Shown: positions 48,883 through 58,079 of the stretch, piece by piece | Layout of the letters: the number at the start of each line of letters is the position of its first letter | Numbering within the stretch: the stretch's first letter is position 1 | From: Nocardioides sp. Arc9.136 | GTDB taxonomy: Bacteria; Actinomycetota; Actinomycetes; Propionibacteriales; Nocardioidaceae | DNA length: 64,000 nucleotides | Reading direction: 5' to 3' | Assembly (NCBI RefSeq): GCF_030506255.1 | Contig: NZ_CP113431.1 | Location: 3,545,001 to 3,609,000 of the forward strand | Translations under genes and position numbers: made by a program | The notes under the pieces: generated by a model | What the model was told of the DNA's origin: nothing | The model's database searches: none | Seen by the model: only the letters and a program-made list of their open reading frames with translations

Positions 48883-50031
48883 TCAGCCTTCCCCGTAGAG
48901 CTTCCCGAACCGGCGGAGCACCGGTCTCGGTCTGAGCCTCTCGTCCAGGAGCGCGTAGCCCTCCTGGTGCTCGTCGGTGCTGCTGGCGACGGCCGCGTCC
49001 TTGTACCAGAACGCCGCGGTGACGTACGGGAAGTCGCGGGCCATGATCTTCAGCGCCTGCGCGCCGTACGCCGCCTGCTGCTTCCTCGTGACGCCGCGCC
49101 GCCAGGGCTCGGTGTCGGTCTCGTTGCCGTGCACGCTCCAGCCGAACTCGGTGATCCACACCGGCAGCCGGTCGCCGTGCTCGCGCATCGTGGCGCGCAC
49201 CGCGTCGAGGTGGGCCAGGCTCCACACCTCGCCGTCGTCGGCCGCGCCGGGCGGTGCGTCGGCGGGCGCCTGGTAGGAGTGCACCGCCATCACGTCGAAG
49301 CAGCCGCCGACGCCGGCGTCGTAGGCGCGCTCGAGCCAGGCGTCGTCGTTGTACATCAGGCCGCCGAAGACGACCCGGGCGCCGGGGTCGTTGCGGCGCA
49401 CGACCGGGTAGGCGCGGCACAGGATGCGGGTGTAGGCGGCCGGGTCGGTCCCGATGAAGAAGGACTCCAGGTTCGGCTCGTTCCAGATCTCCCACGCGTC
49501 GACCACGTCGCCCCACCGGCGGGCGGCCCAGCCGAGCGCCTCGGTGTAGTCGCGGGTGCGGTCGGGCGGGGTGTACTGCGCGAGCACCGGGTCGTCCTCG
49601 CGGGTCGCCCAGTCGGGGGTGAGCCAGAACATCACCAGGACCTTCAGGCCGCGCCGGCGCAGCTGGTCCATCACGCCGTCGACGCGCTTGACGCCCCACT
49701 CGCGGTCGTAGGACCCGCGCTTCGGCTGGAGCATCGACCAGCCGACGTCGAGCCGGACCCACGTGGCGCCGGAGCGCTCGATCCGGTCGAGGACGACGGC
49801 GCGCTCGCGGCGGGTGTAGTGGGTCCAGGTGCCGTGGAACTGCACGCCCAGGCGCGGCAGGTCGGCGGGGTCGGGACGCTCGCCGCCGCGGTCGGCGACC
49901 GGGGTCGTCACCGCGGGGCTGCTGCTGGTGCCCGCCGGCTCGGGGGCCTCACGGACCGCCACGGCGGCGCCACCGAGCGCCACCGCCGTCGACACGGCGG
50001 CGGCCACGAGCGCAGCACGACGTCCCCCCAC
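48883..50031 (-). CDS. Secreted glycoside hydrolase (GH5/GH39-like)
   Basis: A 382-aa extracytoplasmic enzyme with a signal/anchor helix (ALVAAAVSTAVALGGAAVAV at about 5-24) and a TIM barrel. Catalytic glutamates are in AWEIWNEPN (acid/base, near 165) and VWITEFGW (nucleophile, near 290), with HSYQAPAD between. This arrangement fits clan A (GH5, GH39, GH51). It is first in the leftward exopolysaccharide gene set, 5 nt before the Wzz/ATPase gene, and probably trims or releases the polymer. The GTG at 50031 begins the signal. Activity and substrate are not predictable by eye. Confidence 0.88.
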   Translation of the reverse strand: MGGRRAALVAAAVSTAVALGGAAVAVREAPEPAGTSSSPAVTTPVADRGGERPDPADLPRLGVQFHGTWTHYTRRERAVVLDRIERSGATWVRLDVGWSMLQPKRGSYDREWGVKRVDGVMDQLRRRGLKVLVMFWLTPDWATREDDPVLAQYTPPDRTRDYTEALGWAARRWGDVVDAWEIWNEPNLESFFIGTDPAAYTRILCRAYPVVRRNDPGARVVFGGLMYNDDAWLERAYDAGVGGCFDVMAVHSYQAPADAPPGAADDGEVWSLAHLDAVRATMREHGDRLPVWITEFGWSVHGNETDTEPWRRGVTRKQQAAYGAQALKIMARDFPYVTAAFWYKDAAVASSTDEHQEGYALLDERLRPRPVLRRFGKLYGEG

Positions 50032-50094
50032 ACCTGGAACCTACCCACGCGTAGGAGGGCGAAACCCGGCTCGGCGCCGGTCAGGCCGCCGCAG

Positions 50095-51687
50095 TCACTC
50101 CCACTCGATGGTGCCCGGGGGCTTGGAGGTGATGTCGACGGTGACCCGGTTGACCTCGCTCACCTCGTTGGTGATCCGGGTGGAGATGCGCTCGAGCACG
50201 TCGTACGGCAGGCGCGCCCAGTCCGCGGTCATGGCGTCCTCCGAGGTGACCGGGCGCAGCACGACGGGGTGGCCGTAGGTGCGGCCGTCGCCCTGCACGC
50301 CGACCGAGCGGACGTCGGCGAGGAGCACGACCGGCATCTGCCACACGTCCCGGTCCAGCCCGGCCCGGGTCATCTCCTCGCGCGCGATCGCGTCAGCCTG
50401 GCGGAGGATGTCGAGCCGCTCGCGGGTGACCTCCCCGATGATCCGGATGCCCAGGCCGGGGCCGGGGAACGGCTGGCGGTGGACGATCTCGGCCGGCAGG
50501 CCGAGCTGCTCGCCGACCTGGCGCACCTCGTCCTTGAACAGGGTGCGCAGCGGCTCGACCAGCTCGAGGTCCATGTCGTCGGGCAGGCCGCCCACGTTGT
50601 GGTGGGACTTGATGTTGGAGGTGCCGGCCCCGCCGCCGGACTCCACGACGTCGGGGTAGAGCGTGCCCTGGACGAGGAACGCGACCTTGTCGCCCTCGGT
50701 CGCGGTGCTCTGCTCGACGAACCCGGCGAGGATCTCGGCGCGGGCGGCCTCGAAGACGCGGATGAACTCCCGGCCGATGGTCTTGCGCTTCTCCTCGGGG
50801 TCGGAGATGCCGGCGAGGGCGGAGAGGAAGCGCTCCTCGGCGTCGACCACCTTCAGGTCCACCCCGGTCGCGGCCACGAAGTCGCGCTCGACCTGCTCGG
50901 TCTCGCCCTGGCGCATGAGGCCGTGGTCGACGTACACGCAGGTGAGCCGGTCGCCGATGGCGCGCTGCACGATCGCCGCCGCGACGGCGGAGTCCACGCC
51001 GCCGGAGAGCCCGCAGATCGCGCGGCCGCGCTCGCCGACCTGGGTGCGGATCGCCTCGATCTGCTCCTCGACGATGTTGACCATCGTCCACGTCGGCCGG
51101 CACCCCGCGATCTCGTGCAGGAAGTGCTCGAGGACCTGCTGGCCGTGCTCGGTGTGCAGCACCTCGGGGTGCCACTGGACGCCGGCGAGGCCGCGGCCGA
51201 CGTCCTCGAACGCCGCGACGGGGGTGACCGCCGTCGACGCGAGCACCGAGAAGCCCTCGGGAGCGGCCGTGACGGAGTCGCCGTGGGACATCCACACCCG
51301 GTGCGCGGTGGGTACGTCGGAGAGCAGCGTGCCGGGCTCGGTGACCGTCACGTCGGTCCGGCCGTACTCCCGGGCGCCGGTGTGGGACACCTCGCCGCCG
51401 AGGCCGCGGGCCATCAGCTGGAAGCCGTAGCACATGCCGAAGACCGGCGTGCCGGCCGTGAACAGCGACGTGTCGATCGAGGGTGCGCCCTCGGCGTACA
51501 CCGAGGACGGGCCGCCGGACAGCACGATGGCCTTGGGCCCCCGCGCCAGCATCTCCTCGACCGGCATCGTGTGCGGCACGATCTCGGAGTAGACGCGGGC
51601 CTCGCGCACCCGGCGGGCGATCAGCTGCGCGTACTGCGCCCCGAAGTCGACCACCAGGACCAGGTCGTGCTCTCCCACCGCCGTCAT
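50095..51687 (-). CDS. guaA: GMP synthase (glutamine-hydrolysing)
   Basis: A 530-aa enzyme converting XMP to GMP. The N-terminal class I amidotransferase domain ([20 protein letters not shown]; nucleophile cysteine in [16 protein letters not shown] near 180) precedes the ATP pyrophosphatase domain ([15 protein letters not shown]) and the dimerisation domain ending [18 protein letters not shown]. The ATG at 51687 lies 7 nt after TAGGCT (complement of 51695-51700), so it is probably leaderless; this rejects the longer frame upstream. It lies downstream of choD, an arrangement that recalls the gua/choD neighbourhood of mycobacteria, separated by two hairpins. Confidence 0.98.
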   Translation of the reverse strand: MTAVGEHDLVLVVDFGAQYAQLIARRVREARVYSEIVPHTMPVEEMLARGPKAIVLSGGPSSVYAEGAPSIDTSLFTAGTPVFGMCYGFQLMARGLGGEVSHTGAREYGRTDVTVTEPGTLLSDVPTAHRVWMSHGDSVTAAPEGFSVLASTAVTPVAAFEDVGRGLAGVQWHPEVLHTEHGQQVLEHFLHEIAGCRPTWTMVNIVEEQIEAIRTQVGERGRAICGLSGGVDSAVAAAIVQRAIGDRLTCVYVDHGLMRQGETEQVERDFVAATGVDLKVVDAEERFLSALAGISDPEEKRKTIGREFIRVFEAARAEILAGFVEQSTATEGDKVAFLVQGTLYPDVVESGGGAGTSNIKSHHNVGGLPDDMDLELVEPLRTLFKDEVRQVGEQLGLPAEIVHRQPFPGPGLGIRIIGEVTRERLDILRQADAIAREEMTRAGLDRDVWQMPVVLLADVRSVGVQGDGRTYGHPVVLRPVTSEDAMTADWARLPYDVLERISTRITNEVSEVNRVTVDITSKPPGTIEWE

Positions 51688-51757
51688 GGGGCGCAGCCTA
51701 TCGGCGGCGCTCGGCCCGCCCGCGGGGTGCTCGGCCGCAGGGGGTCGTGAAATGCAC

Positions 51758-51794
51758 CAGGGCCCGGCCGGGGAGGGAGGGTGGCCGGGCCCTG
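51758..51794. terminator. Hairpin between choD and guaA (second)
   Basis: CAGGGCCCGGCC (51758-51769) and GGCCGGGCCCTG (51783-51794) form a perfect 12-bp stem with a 13-nt purine-rich loop. It follows the stronger hairpin at 51918-51945 on the choD transcript. The roughly 296-nt gap holds only these two hairpins, the guaA promoter and a doubtful short ORF at 51853. Confidence 0.65.
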
Positions 51795-51917
51795 ATCGTC
51801 CACGCAGCTGTTGGACAGTGCTTGGACCACGACCCGACTCTTGGGAGGGAGCATGACTGCCGGGTCTGACCACTCAACGACGCCCCCGCGGTCGGGTTAC
51901 GCCCGATCGGGGACGAA

Positions 51918-51945
51918 GAACGGCCCGGTCTGGACCGGGCCGTTC
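51918..51945. terminator. Terminator hairpin after choD
   Basis: GAACGGCCCGGTC / GACCGGGCCGTTC form perfect 13-bp arms with a 2-nt centre, 38 nt downstream of the choD stop on the minus strand. Confidence 0.8.
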
Positions 51946-51983
51946 CTCGAGGTGTCCGCGCAGGTCAGCGCCGTGCGGACCGC

Positions 51984-53717
51984 TCAGGAGACCCCGACGA
52001 TCGGGAGCCGCAGGGCCCCCGGCGCGCTGTCGGGGACGACCGGCGAGCGCGGGGCGACGGGGTCCACCCGGCGGTAGTCCGCGCCGAGCGCCGGGCGCCG
52101 GTCCTGCTCGCCCTTGTTCGGCCACAGCGACATCGCCCGCTCGGCCTGGGCGGTGATCGTCAGCGACGGGTTCACGCCGAGGTTGGCGGTGACCGCGGAG
52201 CCGTCCGAGACGTGCAGGCCGGGGTGGCCGTAGACCCGCTGGTAGGGGTCGATCACCCCGGTCTCGGCGGAGTCGCCGATCGCGCAGCCGCCGAGGAAGT
52301 GGGCGGTCAGCGGCATGTTGAACTGCTCGCCGATGTTGCCGCCCGGCGTGCCGCCGATGATCTTGGCCATCAGCCGGACCGCGGCGTTGCCGGCCGGGAT
52401 CCAGGTCGGGTTCGGGACGCCGTGGCCCTGGCGCGAGGTGAGGAAGCGGCGGTTCGTGCCCGGGATCCGCTTGGTGTACGTCGTGATCGAGTTGTCCAGG
52501 CTCTGCATCACCAGCGCGATCACCGTGCGCTCCGACCAGTGCCGCAGGTCGTAGAGATCGGTGATGTTGCGCCGCTGCTTCCAGGTCTCCTTGACCCAGG
52601 TGCGCCAGCGCGGGGCCGGGCCGTCGCCGTCGGTGAGCACGGTCTGCAGCATGGACATGAAGTTGCTGCCCTTGCCGTAGCGGACCGGCTCGATGTGGGT
52701 GTCGTCGTCGGGGTGGAAGGAGGACGTGATCGCGATGCCCTCGCTGTAGTCGATCTTCGTGTCGGGCGCGATCGCGCCCAGGATCGACTCGGAGTTGGTC
52801 CGGGAGAGGTAGCCGATGCGGTCGGAGACCCGCGGCAGGTGCCCCTCGTCCTTCATCCGGTGCAGGAGCCGCTGCGTACCCAGCGCCGAGGCCGCCAGCA
52901 CCACCTGGTCGGCGGTGAGCACGCGGGTCGCCGACCGTCGGGGCGTCTTGGCCTTGGTGTAGCGGACGTGGACGTCGTACCCGCCGTCCTCGCGGGGCGC
53001 GATCCGGGTGACCGTCGTCAGCGGCAGCACCTTCGCACCGGCCTCCTCGGCCAGGTAGAGGTAGTTCTTGACCAGGGTGTTCTTGGCGTTGTGGCGGCAG
53101 CCGCTCATGCAGGCACCGCAGCCGATGCAGGTGGTGCGCTCGGGACCGGCGCCGCCGAAGTACGGGTCGGCCACCTGCTCGCCCTTCTCCTGGCCGGGGC
53201 CGCCGAAGAAGACGCCGACCGGGGTCGGGTGGAAGGTGTCGGCCACGCCCATCTCGCTGGCGACCTTCTCCATCACGTCGTCGGCCGGGGTCCGCAGTGG
53301 GTTCTCGACCACGCCGAGCATGCGCTTGGCCTGGTCGTAGAACGGCGCGAGCTCGGACTTCCAGTCGGTGATGTGGCTCCACTGCGGGTCGTTGAAGAAC
53401 GCCGGCAGCGGCTCGTAGAGGGTGTTGGCGTAGACCAGCGAGCCGCCGCCCACGCCGGCACCGGAGACGATCAGGCAGTCGCGCAGCGCGTCGATGCGCT
53501 GGATGCCGTAGCAGCCGACCTCCGGTCGGAACAGGTAGCGCTTGACGTCCCAGGAGGTCTCGGCGAAGTCCTCGTCCCGGAACCGGGCGCCCGCCTCGAG
53601 CACCCCGACGCGGTAGCCCTTCTCGGTCAGCCGCAGGGCGGCCACGGAGCCGCCGAAGCCGGATCCGACGACGAGGACGTCGAAGTCGCGGGCCTGCTCA
53701 GGTCGGTCGGTCGTCAT
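51984..53717 (-). CDS. choD: GMC-family oxidoreductase of the ChoD (cholesterol oxidase-like) group
   Basis: A 577-aa FAD enzyme that aligns by eye along its whole length with mycobacterial ChoD: VLVVGSGFGGSVAALRLTEKG (FAD-binding), YGIQRIDALRDCLIVSGAGVGGGS, QWSHITDWKSELAPFYDQ, KGSNFMSMLQTVL, VIALVMQSLDNSITT and the final SLWPNKGE. A cysteine cluster CIGCGACMSGCRH, also present in ChoD, resembles an iron-sulphur or structural knuckle. Its true substrate is uncertain; ChoD relatives oxidise sterols or other alcohols weakly. It overlaps the preceding dehydrogenase gene by one base (TGATG) and shares its transcript. No signal peptide is present. Confidence 0.92.
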   Translation of the reverse strand: MTTDRPEQARDFDVLVVGSGFGGSVAALRLTEKGYRVGVLEAGARFRDEDFAETSWDVKRYLFRPEVGCYGIQRIDALRDCLIVSGAGVGGGSLVYANTLYEPLPAFFNDPQWSHITDWKSELAPFYDQAKRMLGVVENPLRTPADDVMEKVASEMGVADTFHPTPVGVFFGGPGQEKGEQVADPYFGGAGPERTTCIGCGACMSGCRHNAKNTLVKNYLYLAEEAGAKVLPLTTVTRIAPREDGGYDVHVRYTKAKTPRRSATRVLTADQVVLAASALGTQRLLHRMKDEGHLPRVSDRIGYLSRTNSESILGAIAPDTKIDYSEGIAITSSFHPDDDTHIEPVRYGKGSNFMSMLQTVLTDGDGPAPRWRTWVKETWKQRRNITDLYDLRHWSERTVIALVMQSLDNSITTYTKRIPGTNRRFLTSRQGHGVPNPTWIPAGNAAVRLMAKIIGGTPGGNIGEQFNMPLTAHFLGGCAIGDSAETGVIDPYQRVYGHPGLHVSDGSAVTANLGVNPSLTITAQAERAMSLWPNKGEQDRRPALGADYRRVDPVAPRSPVVPDSAPGALRLPIVGVS

Positions 53718-55339
53718 CAGGCACGCCCCAGCTTCTTCATCAGGCGGAGGTTGGCGGTCATCACCTTCGCGTAGGTCTCGTCGGACATGCCCAGGACGGG
53801 TGCGAACCGCAGCAGCCGCTGGGTCGCCACCGACTGGGTCTCGGTGTAGCGCAGGATGCCCTCGGCGCCCTGCCGGCGGCCCACGCCGGACTGCCGCATG
53901 CCGCCCATGGGCGCGTCGATGCTGGCGAACGTGGCACCGAAGGCCTCGTTGATGTTGACGGTGCCGGCCTTGACGTACCGGGCGATCGCCCGGGCCCGGG
54001 CACCGTCCTGGCTGTAGATCGCGGCGTTGAGGCCGTACTCCCCCTCGTTGGCCCGCGCGACGGCGTCGGCCTCGTCGTGGAAGCGGTAGAGGGAGACGAC
54101 CGGGCCGAAGGTCTCGTCCTGGAAGCAGGCCATGTCGGGCGTGACGCCCTCGAGGATCGTCGGCTCGTACATGTAGGGCCCGAGGTCGGGCCGGGCCTTG
54201 CCCCCGGTGAGCACCCGGGCGCCCTTGGCGACCGCCTCGTCGACGTGGTGCACGACGGCGTCGAGCTGGGCCTGGGAGATGAGCGAGCCCATGTCGTTGT
54301 CCCAGTCCAGGGTCGCACCGAGCGTCATCGCCTGGGTGCGGGCGACGAACCGCTCGACGAAGCGGTCGTAGACCTGGTCGGCGACGAAGAGCCGCTCGAC
54401 GGACACGCAGAGCTGGCCGGCGTTGGAGAACGTCGCGCGGACGGCGCCCTCGGCGGCCCGCTCCAGGTCGGCGTCGCGCAGGACGAGCATCGGGTTCTTG
54501 CCGCCGAGCTCGAGGGAGCAGCCGATCAACCGGTCGGCGCAGCCGTGGGCGATGACCCGGCCCGTGGCGGTGGACCCGGTGAAGCAGACGTAGTCGGCGC
54601 GCTCGACGATGCCGCCGCCGACCCGCGAGCCGGGCCCGGCCACGACCTGCCACAGGTCGGCGGGGAACCCGGCCTCCTCGAGCAGCTGCGCACCCAGCAG
54701 CGCGGACAGCATCGTCTGGGCGTCCGGCTTCGCGACGACGGCGTTGCCGGCGAGGAGCGCCGGGAGGCCGTCGCACAGCGCCATCGTGAACGGGTAGTTC
54801 CACGGCGAGATGACGCCGACGACGCCCTTGGGCACGCGGTTGACGTCCACCCGGGTGAGCACCGGCATCACGCCGGGGTGCCGGCGGGTGTCGAGGTGCC
54901 GGTGGGCCGTGCGGCCGTAGTAGCGGGCGGTCATCGCGACGTGGAGGACCTCGTCGAAGGCGTGCTTGCGCGCCTTGCCGGACTCCAGGACGACCATGTC
55001 GACGATCTCGTCCTGCCGGTCCAGCACCAGGTCGTGCAGCCGCAGCAGGGTCGCGGCGCGCTCGTCGACGCTGGTGCGGGCCCATGCCTGCTGGGCGCGA
55101 CGGGCCCGGGCGAACGCCTCGGCCACGTCGGCGTCGCTGCTCTGCGGGACGTGGGCAAGCGGTGCGCCGTCCAGCGGGGAGAACACCGCGTTGGTCTCCC
55201 CCGACGAGGAGACGACCCGCCGGGTCAGGGACGCGACGTGGTCCGGCTCGAGGGCGTACGTCGCCCCCGGCTCGTGCTCGGGGTCGCGGGGGCCCTCGAC
55301 GAGCGGGCCGCCGGACGGGGTCGGTGAGGAGGCGCTCAT
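53717..55339 (-). CDS. gabD2: Succinate-semialdehyde dehydrogenase (GabD2-like)
   Basis: A 540-aa aldehyde dehydrogenase. The fold's landmarks are visible: NYPFTMALCDGLPALLAGNAVVAKP, the NAD-binding CFTGSTATGRVIA, the catalytic glutamate in LELGGKNPML, the catalytic cysteine in NAGQLCVSVER, and PFGPVVSLY-like ETFGPVVSLYRF. The C-terminus matches the actinobacterial GabD2 group, which uses NAD(P) to make succinate from succinic semialdehyde. The ATG at 55339 starts the conserved part. A TTGACA -35 (complement of 55417-55422) lies upstream on the minus strand, so gabD2-choD may form a separate two-gene transcript; choD begins one base inside its stop. Confidence 0.93.
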   Translation of the reverse strand: MSASSPTPSGGPLVEGPRDPEHEPGATYALEPDHVASLTRRVVSSSGETNAVFSPLDGAPLAHVPQSSDADVAEAFARARRAQQAWARTSVDERAATLLRLHDLVLDRQDEIVDMVVLESGKARKHAFDEVLHVAMTARYYGRTAHRHLDTRRHPGVMPVLTRVDVNRVPKGVVGVISPWNYPFTMALCDGLPALLAGNAVVAKPDAQTMLSALLGAQLLEEAGFPADLWQVVAGPGSRVGGGIVERADYVCFTGSTATGRVIAHGCADRLIGCSLELGGKNPMLVLRDADLERAAEGAVRATFSNAGQLCVSVERLFVADQVYDRFVERFVARTQAMTLGATLDWDNDMGSLISQAQLDAVVHHVDEAVAKGARVLTGGKARPDLGPYMYEPTILEGVTPDMACFQDETFGPVVSLYRFHDEADAVARANEGEYGLNAAIYSQDGARARAIARYVKAGTVNINEAFGATFASIDAPMGGMRQSGVGRRQGAEGILRYTETQSVATQRLLRFAPVLGMSDETYAKVMTANLRLMKKLGRA

Positions 55340-55440
55340 GTACCGAGGGTATGTGACCGCGGTCTCCCGGACTACCCGGCGGTAGGGATTGTGGGGCTTT
55401 ACACAGTCGTCCGCCTTGTCAACCGGGTCGGCCGTTCGGC

Positions 55441-56895
55441 TCACATGGCCGGCGCGGTGGGGTAGATCGACTTCAGCTCGGTGTACTGCGCCAGGCCCTC
55501 CGGCCCGAACTCGCGGCCGATCCCCGAGGCCTTGAACCCGCCGAACGGTGCCGCGAAGTCCATCGTGTAGGTGTTGACGCCGTAGGTCCCGGCACGCACC
55601 CGGCGCGCCACGTCGAGCCCCGCGGCGGGGTCCCCGGTCCAGACCGTCCCGGCCAGGCCGTACTCGGAGTCGTTGGCGATCCGCACGGCGTCGTCGACGT
55701 CGTCGAACGCGATCACCGACAGGACGGGGCCGAAGATCTCCTCCTGCGCGATCCGCATCCGGTTGTCGACGTCGGCGAACACGGTCGGCCGGACGTACCA
55801 GCCGCGGTCCAGCCCCTCGGGCATGCCGTTGCCCCCGACGACGACGCGCGCACCCTCCTCCTGGCCGAGCGCGATGTACTTCTCGACCCGCTCCTGCTGG
55901 CGCTGGGCCACCATCGGGCCGATCTCGGTCGCCGGGTCGGCCGGGTCCCCGACGGCCATGCCGGAGACGGTCTCGGCCAGGGCGTCGACGACCGCGTCGT
56001 AGTTGGCGCGGGAGGCGAGGATCCGGGTCTGGGCCACGCACGCCTGGCCGGAGTTCATCAGCGCGACGAACCTCAGGCCCTCCATCGTGGCGGCGAGGTC
56101 GGCGTCGTCGAGGACGATCGCGGCGGACTTGCCGCCGAGCTCGAGGCTGACCCGCTTGAGCTGCTCGCCGCACACCGCAGCGATCCTGCGGCCGGCGGCG
56201 GTCGACCCGGTGAAGGCGACCTTGTCCACGCCGGGGTGCGCCACCAGGTGCTCGCCGACCTCCCGGCCGGCGGCGACGATGTTGACGACGCCGGCGGGCA
56301 CCCCGGCCTCGGCGAGCAGCTCGGCGAGCAGGTAGCCGTCGAGGGGGGTCTCGGGGGCCGGCTTGACCACGACCGTGTTCCCGGCCAGCAGGGCCGGGAC
56401 GACCTTGGAGATCGTGGTGAACTGCGGGACGTTCCACGGCGGGATCGCGGCCACCACGCCGACCGGCTCGCGCCGGACGATGACCTCGGGCCCCAGCGCC
56501 CCGGGACGGGTCTCCTCCCAGGGGAAGGCGCGGGCGATCGCGAGGAACGACTCGATCTGCATCCACGGCGCCGGCGACTGGGCGAGGTTCGAGAACGACG
56601 TCGGCGAGCCCATCTCGATGGTGATCAGGTCCGCCATCTCCGCCAGCCTCGCGGCGTACAGCCCGGCGAAGGCCTGGACCACCTCGATCCGCTCCTCCGG
56701 CGACATCCGCGGCCAGGGCCCCTCGTCGAACGCGCGGCGGGCGGCGGCGACCGCGGCGTCGACGTCGGCCGCCGACCCCTCCGGCACGGTCGCCACGACC
56801 TGCTCGCTGTGCGGCGAGACCACCTGGAGGGTCGCCGACGTGGCGGGTGCCGCCCAGCCGCCGTCGATGAAGAAGGCGTCGCGGTCGAGGGTCAT
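55441..56895 (-). CDS. Aldehyde dehydrogenase
   Basis: A 484-aa NAD(P)-dependent aldehyde dehydrogenase: FFIDGGWAAP at the start, IPPWNVPQFTTISKVVPALLAGNTVVVKPAPETP, AFTGSTAAGRRI, catalytic glutamate in LELGGKSAAIVL, catalytic cysteine in MNSGQACVAQTR, and EIFGPVLSVIAF. The family includes betaine, geranial and cinnamaldehyde dehydrogenases; the substrate cannot be read. The ATG at 56895 follows AGGAG. It is third in the leftward gene set with the conserved hypothetical (68 nt away) and the phosphotransferase whose promoter has a KstR-type operator, so it may be co-regulated. Confidence 0.93.
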   Translation of the reverse strand: MTLDRDAFFIDGGWAAPATSATLQVVSPHSEQVVATVPEGSAADVDAAVAAARRAFDEGPWPRMSPEERIEVVQAFAGLYAARLAEMADLITIEMGSPTSFSNLAQSPAPWMQIESFLAIARAFPWEETRPGALGPEVIVRREPVGVVAAIPPWNVPQFTTISKVVPALLAGNTVVVKPAPETPLDGYLLAELLAEAGVPAGVVNIVAAGREVGEHLVAHPGVDKVAFTGSTAAGRRIAAVCGEQLKRVSLELGGKSAAIVLDDADLAATMEGLRFVALMNSGQACVAQTRILASRANYDAVVDALAETVSGMAVGDPADPATEIGPMVAQRQQERVEKYIALGQEEGARVVVGGNGMPEGLDRGWYVRPTVFADVDNRMRIAQEEIFGPVLSVIAFDDVDDAVRIANDSEYGLAGTVWTGDPAAGLDVARRVRAGTYGVNTYTMDFAAPFGGFKASGIGREFGPEGLAQYTELKSIYPTAPAM

Positions 56896-56963
56896 GGGTG
56901 CTCCTGGGGTACGTCGTGGGTACGTCGTGGGCGCGGCGGTCCGCGTGGGTGGTGGGGCGCGCG

Positions 56964-58076
56964 TCAGGGCGCGGTGGCGAACCAGTCGGCGAAGCCGCTG
57001 GGGTCGTGGCGGCCGATCGCGAAGTGCTCGAAGAGGCCCCAGCCCTCGGCCGTCCGCCCACCCTCGTGCAGGACGGCGCGGCCGACGTGGTCGACGCAGC
57101 CGAACATGAACCGGCCCTGCACGGCCTCGTCGGCCATGTCGTAGGTCAGCCGCTCGACGAACTTCTCGCCCTTCCACACCCCGTGGGTCCAGTCGGGGTC
57201 GCCGCCGTACCCGCCGCCCACGTGGAGCGGCGCCGCCAGCAGCGAGGAGACCTCGAGGCGGACCTCCTCCCCGCGACCGCTGGTGCAGGTGATGGTCGCG
57301 CCGGTCGGCTTCCGGGTGCCCGAGGCGTAGTGCACCTGCACGCGCGGCCAGCCGAGCTGCTCGACCCGGCCGTCGGCGTGCACGCGGTGGCAGTCGTTGA
57401 GGGTGCGGTAGCCCGACGGGTCCTCCTGGAGGATGAGCACGACGGCGTACTCCTCGAAGCGCATCGGGACGTAGGTCCACCACATCCCGTCGAACGGCGG
57501 GTCCGCGGGCGCCCCGGCCGGCTCGGCCTCGCCCACCGGGCGGATGCCCCAGGAGCGGTCCCGCGTGCCGACCCAGCGGTCCGGCGTCACCTCGATCCGC
57601 TCGCCGTCGACGACGACGTGGCCGCGCCAGGTGCCGACCTGGGCGAAGCGCTGCGCGTCGAGGGTGACCCGGGCGCCGGAGCGCAGGACGTGCGGCAGCT
57701 CCTGGAGGACCGGGAACGAGCCCTCCCAGGTGAGGTCCGCAGCAATCCCCTCGGTCTCCTCGAGGGTGAGGTGGATGCGCTGCAGCGGCTCCTCGACCTC
57801 GAGCCGGTAGCCGCCGACGTGCTGGTTGAGGCGGTCGTCGTCGCACAGGTCGGAGAGGTGGACGGCCGTCTGCCTCCCGTCGCGGGCCAGCAGCAGGAAG
57901 GCGTCCTTGGTGCCGAGGTTGGGGTAGTAGCCCAGCCCAGTGATCAGGAACAGCTCGCCGGTGCGGTCGTGGGCGTTGAAGTAGCAGCGGTCGTAGAAGT
58001 TGCGGTCGCTGCTCGCGGGCCAGGTGACGGGGAGGGGCGCCTGGTGCAGCGGGTACTCGTCGAGCGGGCCGACCAC
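56964..58076 (-). CDS. Conserved hypothetical protein, AttH/lipocalin-like beta-barrel
   Basis: A 370-aa soluble protein without signal peptide. It reads as two beta-barrel halves, like AttH/CrtC-type lipocalin-fold proteins: NFYDRCYFNAHDRTGELFLI, then DRTWGI-like VGTRDRSWGIRPVG mid-protein, and MWWTYVPMRFEEYAVVLILQED. Relatives lie beside APH-like phosphotransferases and lipid-catabolic genes in actinobacteria (recollection). It may bind a lipophilic substrate or isomerise/hydrate it, but no catalytic residues are known to me. It is 3 nt downstream of the phosphotransferase gene and thus co-transcribed. Confidence 0.8.
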   Translation of the reverse strand: MVGPLDEYPLHQAPLPVTWPASSDRNFYDRCYFNAHDRTGELFLITGLGYYPNLGTKDAFLLLARDGRQTAVHLSDLCDDDRLNQHVGGYRLEVEEPLQRIHLTLEETEGIAADLTWEGSFPVLQELPHVLRSGARVTLDAQRFAQVGTWRGHVVVDGERIEVTPDRWVGTRDRSWGIRPVGEAEPAGAPADPPFDGMWWTYVPMRFEEYAVVLILQEDPSGYRTLNDCHRVHADGRVEQLGWPRVQVHYASGTRKPTGATITCTSGRGEEVRLEVSSLLAAPLHVGGGYGGDPDWTHGVWKGEKFVERLTYDMADEAVQGRFMFGCVDHVGRAVLHEGGRTAEGWGLFEHFAIGRHDPSGFADWFATAP

Positions 58077-58079
58077 GGC

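Noticed and set aside
51853..52077. Plus-strand ORF with GGGAGGGAG before ATG 51853
   Set aside because: It runs through the choD terminator hairpin and then antisense into choD, with non-typical early codons. I regard it as chance.
56900..56940. Short direct repeat GGTACGTCGTGG before the aldehyde dehydrogenase gene
   Set aside because: Only two short copies, in a GC-rich leader, without symmetry or a clear promoter role.
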